Source of the DNA: CAVSUR01 sp963846005
Lineage (GTDB): Bacteria; Actinomycetota; Actinomycetes; Streptosporangiales; Streptosporangiaceae
Reading direction: 5' to 3'
NCBI GenBank assembly: GCA_963846005.1
Contig: CAWJUH010000003.1
Coordinates: 868,001-932,000, forward strand
Length of the DNA: 64,000 bases
The position numbers were made by a program, and so were the translations under genes. Position 1 is the stretch's first letter, and every line of letters starts with the position of its first letter. The notes below the pieces were generated by a model that saw only the letters and a program-made list of their open reading frames with translations, did not search any database and was not told where the DNA came from. Shown one piece after another: positions 8,613 to 16,189 of the stretch.

Positions 8613-9344
8613 TCAGTCAGCGATCCTGATCCGCAGCCGCCGGAAGCCCTTGCCCTTGCTCTCCACCTTGGCGACCTCGATCCGGCCGACCTGGGCGGTG
8701 CTCGCCACGTGGGTCCCGCCGTCGGCTTGCTGGTCCAGCCCGCTGATGTCGACGATGCGCACCAGCTCGACCTGCGGCGGGACCAGGTTGGTGGCGGTGC
8801 GGATGATATCGGGCAGCGCGAACGCCTCGTCCCGGGGCAGCACCCGCACGTCGATCCGGCGGTCCGCGGCGATCTCGGTGTTGCAGGCCGCCTCCACCGC
8901 GTCCTTGAAGCCCTCCGGCAGCTGCGGCAGGCCGAAGTCCATCCGCGCCGTTCCCGGCTCCATGTTCCCGCCGGTGACCAGCGCGCCGTAGTCGCGGAAG
9001 ACCACCCCGCACAGCACGTGCAGTCCCGAGTGGGTGCGCATCAGCGCGGTGCGCCTGGCGTCCTCGACGGCGCCGCGGACCGCGGTTCCCGCGGGCGGCA
9101 GCGGGTCCTCCTCGGCCGGGATCAGGTACATCTCGTCACCCTTGCGGACGCCGGTGATCCTGGTCTGGACGCCGCCCCACAGCAGCACGCCGTGGTCGGG
9201 CGGCTGGCCGCCGCCGCCGGGATAGAAGGCCGAGCGGTCCAGCACGATGCCGTCGGGACCCGCGGCCAGGACGGCGGCATCCCAGTCGCGCAGGGTCTGG
9301 TCGTCCAGCTCCAGCCGGTGCGTGCGCCATGGCGTCTCGCTCAC
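8613..9344 (-). CDS. alanyl-tRNA editing protein, AlaX type
   Basis: A 243-residue free-standing homologue of the AlaRS editing domain, which deacylates mischarged tRNA-Ala (typically Ser-tRNA-Ala). It has the DRSAFYPGGGGQPPDHG start of the editing fold and the zinc motif HSGLH (HxxxH). The second zinc motif, normally Cys-Gly-Gly-Thr-His, reads ADGGTHV, so the usual metal-ligand Cys is Asp here; the His is kept. An Asp at this place may be tolerated in some AlaX subtypes. The tail (GRIEVAKVESKGKGFRRLRI) is typical. Convergent with DUF2516, it stands alone transcriptionally. Confidence 0.85.
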   Translation of the reverse strand: MSETPWRTHRLELDDQTLRDWDAAVLAAGPDGIVLDRSAFYPGGGGQPPDHGVLLWGGVQTRITGVRKGDEMYLIPAEEDPLPPAGTAVRGAVEDARRTALMRTHSGLHVLCGVVFRDYGALVTGGNMEPGTARMDFGLPQLPEGFKDAVEAACNTEIAADRRIDVRVLPRDEAFALPDIIRTATNLVPPQVELVRIVDISGLDQQADGGTHVASTAQVGRIEVAKVESKGKGFRRLRIRIAD

Positions 9345-9452
9345 CGGGGCAGCCTAGCGCTGCCGCGGACGGGCCCGGGACGCGGCAGGCTCAGCGTGGC
9401 AGGGTCAGCGCGGCAGGATCAGGGCGCGGCACGAGTAGCGCGGCGGGGTCAC

Positions 9453-9564
9453 GGCGGCCGGGGCCAGGCGGCCGGGTCAGGGCGGCCGGGTCAGGGCGGC
9501 CGGGGCCAGGCGGCCGGGTCAGGGCGGCCGGGTCAGGGCGGCCGGGTCAGGGCGGCCGGGGTCC
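9453..9564. repeat. 14-bp minisatellite, eight units
   Basis: Eight head-to-tail 14-mers, consensus GGCGGCCGGGTCAG, fill 9453-9564. Units 1 and 4 end GGCCA and the last ends GTCC; the others are identical. Looser copies of the same theme (GGCAGGGTCAGCGC) extend leftwards to about 9385. The array lies between the AlaX start and the M56 stop, outside any supported gene. Confidence 0.9.
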
Positions 9565-9575
9565 GAGCGGTCGGG

Positions 9576-10613
9576 TCAGAGCGGCAGGAGCAGCGCCGCG
9601 GCCGGCATGGCGACGGCGGCCACGGCCGCTGCCCCGATCAGCGCCAGCGCGGTAGCCGGCAGGCCCGGGGCCGGGCGGAGCAGCCGGGTGACCCGGGCGG
9701 CCACGGCCCCGCCGACGACCTCGCACGTCCCCGCGGCGGACAGCGCCGCCCCGCCCGCCGCGGCCGGCCCGGCCGCAGCCGGGCAGCCGGCCCGCGGCCG
9801 GGGCGTGCTGGCGGGAGCGGCGGCCAGCGCGCCCGACGGCGCCTCGATCGCCCCGGCCGCGCCGAAGCGCAACAGCGCGGTGGCCAGCTCGCGGGCCGGC
9901 CGGTGCCGCCGGGCCCGGTCGTCGGCCAGCATCTCGATCAGCAGCGCCACCGCCCGGTCCGCATCCCGCGCGGCCGCGGACCAGCCGAAGGCGCGCATCA
10001 GCGCGGTGAACGGCAGCAGCACCAGGTCGTGCCGCTCGCGCAGGTGCGCCCGCTCGTGCGCCAGCACGGCGGCCAGCTCGGCCGGGCCGAGCAGGTCCAG
10101 GGTCGCGGAGCTGAGCACGATCGCCGACCGCAGCCCGGGCAGGCAGTAGGCGGCCGCGGCCGGGTAGTCCACCACCAGGGCGCCGGGCGCCTTCGGGTCG
10201 CCGCGCGCCAGCAGGCTCAGCAGCGCGCGCTGCCGGTGCCGGTCGCGGGTGACCGCAGCCGCGGCGGCGAGCAGCACCCAGCACAGCACCAGCAGCAGGG
10301 CCGTGCCCGCGCCCAGGGCGGCGATGCGCAGCAGCGGGACCAGCCCGGCGTCACCGGCCGCCGCCCGCCCGGCGCCGCGGGCGAGCGGATCCAGGTCGGC
10401 CACCACGGACCCGCCGATGCCCCAGCCGGACCCGCCGGTGCCGAGCGCGGCCAGGGTGCCGACGGCGGCCAGCCCCCAGCCCAGGCCGAGCGCCTGCCAG
10501 AGCATGATCGCCGCGGCCGGCGAGCGGGACGGCCAGCGGGCCCGCGCCAGCAGCCGGGCGGCGGCCACGCAGCCGCCGGCGATCGCGGCCAGGACGAGGA
10601 AAGGAGGGGGCAT
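9576..10613 (-). CDS. M56 family (BlaR1/MecR1-like) membrane metallopeptidase
   Basis: A 345-residue integral membrane protein with a central zinc-protease motif HERAH (HExxH) inside AELAAVLAHERAHLRERHDL, plus the upstream AYCLPGLRSAIVLSS typical of M56 peptidases. Hydrophobic segments flank it: N-terminal FLVLAAIAGGCVAAARLL, a middle pair, and a C-terminal ALALIGAAAVAAVAMPAAALLL. There is no penicillin-binding sensor domain, so this is the short actinobacterial form. It starts 7 bp after blaI. By analogy with BlaR1/BlaI it may cleave the repressor in response to a cell-envelope signal; the signal is not evident. Confidence 0.87.
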   Translation of the reverse strand: MPPPFLVLAAIAGGCVAAARLLARARWPSRSPAAAIMLWQALGLGWGLAAVGTLAALGTGGSGWGIGGSVVADLDPLARGAGRAAAGDAGLVPLLRIAALGAGTALLLVLCWVLLAAAAAVTRDRHRQRALLSLLARGDPKAPGALVVDYPAAAAYCLPGLRSAIVLSSATLDLLGPAELAAVLAHERAHLRERHDLVLLPFTALMRAFGWSAAARDADRAVALLIEMLADDRARRHRPARELATALLRFGAAGAIEAPSGALAAAPASTPRPRAGCPAAAGPAAAGGAALSAAGTCEVVGGAVAARVTRLLRPAPGLPATALALIGAAAVAAVAMPAAALLLPL

Positions 10614-10620
10614 GCGCCGC

Positions 10621-10989
10621 TCAGCTCCCGGCGGCCGGTTCGCCCAGTGCCTCCAGCGCGCGGCGGAGCATGCGGGCCTCGGCGCCGGACACGCTGCGCG
10701 CGAACCGCGCCAGCGCGGCCTGCCGGTCGCCGGTCTGGGCCAGGGCGCTCAGCATGAGCTCGGTCACGTACGCCTCCCGGCTGCCGGCCGCGCGGTACCG
10801 CCAGGCCCGGCCGTCGCGCTCGCGCCGCGCGAAGCCCTTCTTCGACAGCCGGTCCAGCACGGTCATCACCGTGGTATGCGCCAGCTCGCGGTCACTCAGC
10901 CGCTCGCTGACCTGCCGGACGGTGAGCGGGTCGGACGCCTCCCACAGGATGTCCATGATCGCGCGCTCAAGCTCGCCGAGTCGGTTCAC
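10621..10989 (-). CDS. BlaI/MecI/CopY family transcriptional repressor
   Basis: A 122-residue winged-helix protein of the BlaI family: MNRLGELERAIMDILWEASDPLTVRQV, then the recognition helix region AHTTVMTVLDRLSKKGFARRE, and a C-terminal dimerisation helix. It precedes the M56 peptidase by 7 bp, the standard repressor-protease operon. The GTG start (10987-10989) has no ribosome binding site, and a TAGATT hexamer lies about nine bases upstream, so the transcript may be leaderless. The AT-rich TCAAATCTACTT segment just upstream (about 10994-11005) is the likely place for its operator, although no full palindrome is evident. Confidence 0.9.
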   Translation of the reverse strand: MNRLGELERAIMDILWEASDPLTVRQVSERLSDRELAHTTVMTVLDRLSKKGFARRERDGRAWRYRAAGSREAYVTELMLSALAQTGDRQAALARFARSVSGAEARMLRRALEALGEPAAGS

Positions 10990-11124
10990 GCCGTCAAATC
11001 TACTTGGCCGGTACGCGGGCAGATAGGGCGAGCCCTCCCGGTCCGGGCACGGCGCGCGGGATGCCAGACTGGCAGGGTGCCCGGCAGCTGGCCGGGCTGG
11101 TCCTGTCAGGCCAGGAGGACAACG

Positions 11125-12288
11125 GTGTCTTTCCGTTCACCCGATGAGCCCGCTCCGGCGCAGGCGCCGGCCGCGCCCGCTGGGCCTGCCCAGCCCGCCG
11201 CGCCCGGCCCGCCGCCGCCCCTGTCCCCGCGGTTCCGCGCGATCCTGGAGCGGTTCGCTGCCTACCAGCCGGGCAAGCCGCCCGCCCCGCTCGGCGGCCG
11301 GTCGTACAAGCTGTCGTCCAACGAGTCGCCGTTCGCCCCGCTGCCCTCGGTCCGCCGCGCGCTGGCCGGGGCCCTCGCGGATCTGCACCGCTACCCCGAC
11401 AACGGGGCCGCCGAGCTGACCGAGGCCATCGCCGAGCGGTTCAGCGTCCCGGCCGCCCAGGTTGCCGTCGGCTGCGGGTCGGTGGGCGTGGCGCAGCAGC
11501 TGCTGGAGGCGGTGGGCGAGGCCGGCGCCGAGGTGGTCTACGCCTGGCGGTCGTTCGAGGCCTACCCGACGCTGACCCAGCTGTCGGGCGCCACCTCGGT
11601 GCCGGTGCCGCTGCGCGCCGAGCGGCACGACCTGGCCGCGATGGCCGCCGCGGTCACCCCCCGCACCCGGCTGGTATTCGTCTGCAACCCCAACAACCCG
11701 ACCGGCACCGTCGTGCACCGCGCCGAGCTGGCCGCCTTCCTGGACGCGGTGCCGCCGGACTGCCTGGTGGTGCTGGACGAGGCGTATGCCGAGTACGTGC
11801 GCGACCCGCAGGTGCCCGACGGCATCGCCGAGTACGCCGGCCGCCCGAACGTGGCGGTGCTGCGCACCTTCTCCAAGGCCTACGGCCTTGCGGGCCTGCG
11901 GGTCGGGTTCCTGGTCGGGCCGGAGCCGGTGGCCGCGGCGGTGCGCAAGACCATGCTGCCGTTCACCGTCAACGCCATCGGGCAGGCCGCGGCGATCGCG
12001 TCGCTGGCCGCCGAGGACGAACTGCTCAGCCGGGTGGATGCGGTGGTCGCCGAGCGGGTCCGGGTGCGGGCCGCGCTGCTGGACCAGGGCTGGAACGTGC
12101 CGCAGGCCGAGGGGAACTTCGTCTGGCTGGCGCTCGGCGCCGACACGGCCGACTTCGCGGCGGCCTGCGAGGCGGCGGGGGTGGCGGTGCGGCCGTTCGC
12201 CGGCCACGGCGCCCGGGTCAGCGTGGCCGAGCCGGAGGCCAACGACGCTTTCCTGGCCATCGCCCGCGGGTTCCCGCGGCGGCACTGA
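11125..12288 (+). CDS. HisC-like PLP aminotransferase (histidinol-phosphate/aromatic)
   Basis: A 387-residue fold-type I aminotransferase. Landmarks are YKLSSNESPF, HRYPDNGAAELTEAI, CNPNNPTGT, VLDEAYAEYV and the PLP-lysine segment TFSKAYGLAGLRVGF. This matches histidinol-phosphate aminotransferases and their actinobacterial paralogues that transaminate aromatic amino acids (HisC2/Pat). No other his gene is nearby, which favours the paralogue, but the sequence does not decide it. The GTG at 11125 is chosen for its AGGAGG six bases upstream. The first 35 residues are an Ala/Pro-rich extension. Confidence 0.85.
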   Translation: MSFRSPDEPAPAQAPAAPAGPAQPAAPGPPPPLSPRFRAILERFAAYQPGKPPAPLGGRSYKLSSNESPFAPLPSVRRALAGALADLHRYPDNGAAELTEAIAERFSVPAAQVAVGCGSVGVAQQLLEAVGEAGAEVVYAWRSFEAYPTLTQLSGATSVPVPLRAERHDLAAMAAAVTPRTRLVFVCNPNNPTGTVVHRAELAAFLDAVPPDCLVVLDEAYAEYVRDPQVPDGIAEYAGRPNVAVLRTFSKAYGLAGLRVGFLVGPEPVAAAVRKTMLPFTVNAIGQAAAIASLAAEDELLSRVDAVVAERVRVRAALLDQGWNVPQAEGNFVWLALGADTADFAAACEAAGVAVRPFAGHGARVSVAEPEANDAFLAIARGFPRRH

Positions 12289-12312
12289 CTGGCTGCAGGG
12301 CCAGCCGCAGGG

Positions 12313-13677
12313 TCAGCCGTCGGACGGCTGGAGCTTTTCCACCAGCAGCCGGTAGGCCTGCCGCGGCCGCCCGGGCTGCGGGACGCGGCTGGGCGGCAGC
12401 GGCCAGGCCATGCCCTCCTCGGCCAGCGTGTGCAGCAGCCTGCGCGCCGTCCGCGGGGTGACGCCGAGCAGCTGCCCGCTGGTCTCCGCGTCCACCACCA
12501 GCCCGGGCCAGGCCGGCAGCGCCGCCGCCAGCCGGGCCAGGATCTCCAGGCCGCGCGGCGAGGCCGGCCGGGCGCCGGTGTCCCGGCGCGGCGCCGGGAC
12601 CAGCCCGGCCTCGCCCTCGCCCGGGGTCCGGGCCGCCGCGTCGCGGCCGGCCCGCTGCGCCGCGGCCCAGGCCCGGGCCGCGGCCTCGTCGGCGTCGGCG
12701 CCGGTGCCGACCCCGATCTCCAGCTCGACGCCGAGTTCGGCCAGCACCGCGGCGGCGAACGGCACCGTGGCCAGCCAGCCGGCCGCGGCCAGCGATCCGG
12801 CCGTGACGGTGACCAGGAAGCAGTGCTCGCCGGCCGGGCTCACCGCGGCCCGCATCCGGCGGGCCTGCTGGATCAGCATCCGGTGCACGGCCAGCCGCAG
12901 CTCCTCCCGCCCGGACCAGGCCAGCGCACGGCGGGACGAGGTCTCGCGCAGCACCGGCACCTCGATCGCGATGACGGCCAGCTGCGCCCGCTCCAGCCGC
13001 CGGTTCTGGCCGAGCAGCACGGCGGTGCGCAGCGCCGCCCTGATCGCCTCGCCGGTCGGGCGGACCGGGTAGGCGGGCATCCCGGCCGCGGCGAGCCGCA
13101 CCGCCACCGACGGCAGGCAGGTGAACGCAGCCGTGACCGAGCCCGCCTGCCACAGCTGCTGGTGCAGGGCGGTCAGCTCGGCGGCCCCGGTCACCGCATC
13201 ACCCGGCTGCCCGCCGCCGGAGCCGGCCGCGACGAGCTGCACGCCAGCCGCCGGCAGGCCGAGATCGGCGAATGCCTCCTCCACCTCGGGCCGCCCGATC
13301 AGGTCGACGCTGACCCTGAGCGGCCCGGCGGCAGCCTGGGCCGCTACCGCCTGCCCTGATCGCAGCAGCGCCGCGTACAGGGCGCTGCCGCCGAGCGGGA
13401 TCACCACCGCCGGGGCCTGCAGCACGCCGGCCGCGCGGGCCCGGGCCAGCGGCACCGGGCTGGCGAACAGCCAGGAATCGACCGACGCCGACAGCCGGCT
13501 CACCTTGTCGGCGGCCTCGCGCTCGTCCCGGTAGGCGGCGGCCACCATCCGCCGCGGCGGCGCGGTGCTGCCGGGCAGGCCCGGGCCGCTGACCGCGGAC
13601 AGCATGATGCGCTCAACCAGGTCGTACGGGGCGGCAACGCCCACGGTCAGGTCGCTGCGGGCCCGGCGGGAGGTCAT
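12313..13677 (-). CDS. multidomain transcriptional regulator (PrpR-N-like, cyclase-like, winged HTH)
   Basis: A 454-residue protein. Residues about 10-200 (DLVERIMLSAV, AAYRDEREAADKVSRL, DSWLFASPVPLARA) resemble the periplasmic-binding-like N-terminal sensor of PrpR-type regulators. The middle (RLERAQLAVIAIEVPV to VELEIGVGTGADADEAAARAWAAA) looks like a degenerate nucleotidyl-cyclase or GTP-cyclohydrolase-III fold. The last 70 residues form a winged HTH (TSGQLLGVTPRTARRLLHTLAEEG). It probably senses a small molecule and binds DNA, but ligand and targets are unknown. ATG 13675-13677 is chosen over an upstream extension rich in Gly and Pro. It is convergent with the aminotransferase, 24 bp apart. 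A repeated palindrome upstream may be its operator. Confidence 0.6.
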   Translation of the reverse strand: MTSRRARSDLTVGVAAPYDLVERIMLSAVSGPGLPGSTAPPRRMVAAAYRDEREAADKVSRLSASVDSWLFASPVPLARARAAGVLQAPAVVIPLGGSALYAALLRSGQAVAAQAAAGPLRVSVDLIGRPEVEEAFADLGLPAAGVQLVAAGSGGGQPGDAVTGAAELTALHQQLWQAGSVTAAFTCLPSVAVRLAAAGMPAYPVRPTGEAIRAALRTAVLLGQNRRLERAQLAVIAIEVPVLRETSSRRALAWSGREELRLAVHRMLIQQARRMRAAVSPAGEHCFLVTVTAGSLAAAGWLATVPFAAAVLAELGVELEIGVGTGADADEAAARAWAAAQRAGRDAAARTPGEGEAGLVPAPRRDTGARPASPRGLEILARLAAALPAWPGLVVDAETSGQLLGVTPRTARRLLHTLAEEGMAWPLPPSRVPQPGRPRQAYRLLVEKLQPSDG

Positions 13678-13793
13678 GGCCGCCCGCCCGCCTGCCGGGC
13701 CGCCCGGGGGGCGGCCGGGCCCGGCGGGGGCGCGGCCGCGGGCGTGCACTGCCTCATCCCGCCTCCGCCCCGCCGTTGCCCGCGGTCAGGTCA

Positions 13794-13837
13794 ATTATCC
13801 GCGCCGCAACAAGCGGTCATGACAAGCGGTCATGACC
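13794..13837 (-). promoter_or_regulatory. putative promoter and duplicated palindrome upstream of the regulator
   Basis: A perfect palindrome GGTCATGACC (13828-13837) is followed by a near copy, GGTCATGACA (13815-13824), in a 13-base tandem arrangement sharing AAGC spacers. A GATAAT hexamer on the minus strand (13794-13799) is a good -10 candidate for the regulator at 13677. The block lies between the murA stop and the regulator start, so operator function for the regulator is plausible. Confidence 0.5.
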
Positions 13838-13840
13838 AGG

Positions 13841-15121
13841 TCAGTCCACGATCTCCTCGGTGATGTCGGCGCCGAGGGTAGACAGCCGGGAGGCGACGGA
13901 CACATGCCCGCGGTTGATCTGGTAGCCGGGAGCCACGATCGTCTCGCCCTCCGCGGCCAGCCCGGCGAGCACCAGCGCGATGCCGGTGCGCAGCTCGTGC
14001 GCGATGACCTCGGCGCCCTTCAGCGCTGACGGGCCGTGCACCAGCACGGCGCTGCCGACCACCTCGACCTTGGCGCCCATCTTGTTCAGCTCGCCGACCA
14101 GGCTGTAGCGGCTGTCGAAGATCGTCTCGCGGATGTAGCTGGTCCCGTCGGCCAGGCAGGACAGGGTCATGATCGGTGACTGCAGGTCGGTGGCGAACCC
14201 GGGGTAGGGGCAGGTGATGACGTTGATCGGGCGCAGCTGCCGGTCCCGGCGCACCTGCAGCACCGCGCCCTGGGCGGCGAACTCCACGCCCATCTGCTCG
14301 AGCTTCCAGCGCACCACGCCGAAGTGGTCGAGCGAGGCGCCGACCAGGTTGAGCTCGCCGCCGGTGATGGCCGCGGCCATCGCGAACACGGCGGCGTCGA
14401 TGCGGTCGGGCATCACCGTGTACTCCACGGCGGTCAGCTCGTCGACCCCCTGGACGGACACGAAGCCGGTGCCGCCGCCGGTGATCCGGGCGCCCATCTT
14501 GGTCATGAACGCGATGACGTCGAGCACTTCGGGCTCAAGTGCGGTGTTGTCGATCACCGTGGTACCCGGAGCCAGCGCCGCCGCCATGATCAGGTTCTCG
14601 GTGCCGGTGTGCGAGGGGGTGTCCAGGTACAGGTGCGCGCCGCGCAGCCCGTCGCCCTTGAGGTGGATCTGCCCGTCGCCCTCTTCCACCGTCGCGCCGA
14701 GCCGGGCGAACCCGCGGTAGTGGAAGTCCAGGTTCCGGCTGCCCAGGTTGCAGCCGCCCACGCCCTCGACCGTGGCCTCGCCGAGCCGGTGCAGCAGGGC
14801 CGGCACGAACAGCACCGAGGCGCGGAACCGCCGGGTCAGCTCGCCGGGCAGCACCGAGCTGGTCAGCTCGGACGCGTCCACCACCAGAGTCCGCTCCGCC
14901 TCGTGGAACTTGACCACCGCGCCGACGGCCTGGGCCAGTTCCACGGCCCGGCGCACGTCCTCGATGACCGGGACGTTCCGCAGCACCGTGCGGCCCTTCG
15001 CGGCCAGCAGTGAGGCGGCGATCATCTTCAGGGCGGCATTCTTCGCTCCCTGCACGAACACCGTGCCCTGGAGGGGGTTGCCGCCACGAACGCGATAGCG
15101 GGTGTGGGGGCCGCTCGTCAT
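13841..15121 (-). CDS. murA: UDP-N-acetylglucosamine 1-carboxyvinyltransferase (MurA family)
   Basis: MurA transfers enolpyruvate from PEP to UDP-GlcNAc, the first committed step of peptidoglycan synthesis, in the cytoplasm. The 426-residue protein is full length. It has the KNAALK motif near the N-terminus, the mobile loop Cys in VGGCNLGSRNLDFHYRG, and the late RTGIALVLAGLAAEGET segment. The loop differs from the classic CAIGARPVD form and resembles the second MurA paralogue of actinomycetes, so another murA may exist elsewhere. ATG 15119-15121 has an AGGAG upstream. It follows purC after 228 bp that hold an AT-rich inverted repeat. Confidence 0.92.
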   Translation of the reverse strand: MTSGPHTRYRVRGGNPLQGTVFVQGAKNAALKMIAASLLAAKGRTVLRNVPVIEDVRRAVELAQAVGAVVKFHEAERTLVVDASELTSSVLPGELTRRFRASVLFVPALLHRLGEATVEGVGGCNLGSRNLDFHYRGFARLGATVEEGDGQIHLKGDGLRGAHLYLDTPSHTGTENLIMAAALAPGTTVIDNTALEPEVLDVIAFMTKMGARITGGGTGFVSVQGVDELTAVEYTVMPDRIDAAVFAMAAAITGGELNLVGASLDHFGVVRWKLEQMGVEFAAQGAVLQVRRDRQLRPINVITCPYPGFATDLQSPIMTLSCLADGTSYIRETIFDSRYSLVGELNKMGAKVEVVGSAVLVHGPSALKGAEVIAHELRTGIALVLAGLAAEGETIVAPGYQINRGHVSVASRLSTLGADITEEIVD

Positions 15122-15289
15122 GTGGCTGGAGCTCCTGTCCGTCTGTGCCGCGGGAGGGCAGTCCCGGCCTTGCGCCGGGACGATGGGCGTGGCCGCCGGC
15201 CAGCCAGCGTACAGGCCGCCCGCACTCGGGCGGCCCGCTTCATGCGACGTCCAGTATTCCACCGATCTCCCGCCCCCCAGACCATGACA

Positions 15290-15335
15290 CAGTTGTTACA
15301 TGCGGTACCCACGCGACTTCGCAGAGTAACAACTG
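15290..15335. repeat. 10-bp perfect inverted repeat between purC and murA
   Basis: CAGTTGTTAC (15290-15299) and its exact inverse GTAACAACTG (15326-15335) flank a 26-base spacer. It lies 15 bases past the purC stop and about 170 bases before the murA start. The arms are AT-rich in a GC-rich background and no T tract follows, so an operator or promoter element for murA fits better than a terminator. Confidence 0.6.
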
Positions 15336-15349
15336 ACTACGGTGCGTGC

Positions 15350-16189
15350 TTACTGCCAGGTCAGGCCGGTGATCCGCCGGTAGGCCTCGAGGTAGCGGTC
15401 CCGGGTCCGCTCCACCACCTCCGGCGGCAGCGGCGGCGGCGGCCCGGCGCGGTCCCAGCCCGCCTGCGGGGAGGTCAGCCAGTCACGGACGAACTGCTTG
15501 TCGAAGGAAGGCTGGGGGCCGCCCGGCCGCCAGCTCTCGGCCGGCCAGAACCGGGACGAGTCGGGGGTCAGCACCTCGTCGGCCAGCCGCAGCGTGCCGC
15601 CGGGATCGAAGCCGAGTTCGATCTTGGTGTCGGCCACGATGATGCCGCGGGCGGCCGCGAGCTCGGCGCCGCGCCGGTAGACCGCGAGCGTGATCCGTTC
15701 CAGCTCCGCGGCGGTGGCCGCCCCGGTCAGCTCGGCGGCCTGCCCGGCGGTGATGTTCTCGTCGTGCGCGCCGCGCGGGGCCTTGGTCGCCGGGGTGAAG
15801 ACCGGCCCGGGCAGCCGCGAGCCCTCGGCCAGCCCGGGCGGCAGCGCGACCCCGCACACCGCCCCGCCGGCCCGGTACTCGGCCAGCCCGGATCCGGCCA
15901 GGTAGCCGCGCGCCACGCACTCGATCGCCACCATCGACAGCGGGCGGCAGGCCATCGCCCGGCCGGCGAACTGCGCGGGCACCGGCACGTCGAGCAGGTG
16001 GTTGGGCACCAGGCCGGCGAGCCGCTCGAACCACCACAGCGACAGCCGGGTGAGGATCGCGCCCTTGTCCGGGATCGGGGTCGGCAGCACGTAGTCGAAG
16101 GCGGAGATGCGGTCGGTGGCGACGATCAGCAGGGTGCCGTCGCCGGCCTGGTAGAGCTCGCGGACTTTGCCCGAGTACAGGTGCTTCAC
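15350..16189 (-). CDS. purC: phosphoribosylaminoimidazole-succinocarboxamide synthase PurC
   Basis: SAICAR synthetase joins CAIR and aspartate with ATP in purine synthesis. The 279-residue product opens VKHLYSGKVRELY, then ATDRISAFDYVLPTPIPDKG, ECVARGYLAGSG, PATKAPRGAHDENI and ADTKIELGFD, all family signatures. The GTG start at 16187-16189 overlaps the purB stop in a GTGA four-base overlap, showing translational coupling. A longer N-terminal reading exists but would run into purB. Confidence 0.95.
   Translation of the reverse strand: MKHLYSGKVRELYQAGDGTLLIVATDRISAFDYVLPTPIPDKGAILTRLSLWWFERLAGLVPNHLLDVPVPAQFAGRAMACRPLSMVAIECVARGYLAGSGLAEYRAGGAVCGVALPPGLAEGSRLPGPVFTPATKAPRGAHDENITAGQAAELTGAATAAELERITLAVYRRGAELAAARGIIVADTKIELGFDPGGTLRLADEVLTPDSSRFWPAESWRPGGPQPSFDKQFVRDWLTSPQAGWDRAGPPPPLPPEVVERTRDRYLEAYRRITGLTWQ

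Noticed and set aside
9453..9564. CRISPR array suggested by regular repeats
   Set aside because: Units are contiguous 14-mers with no spacers and no cas genes nearby; it is a minisatellite.
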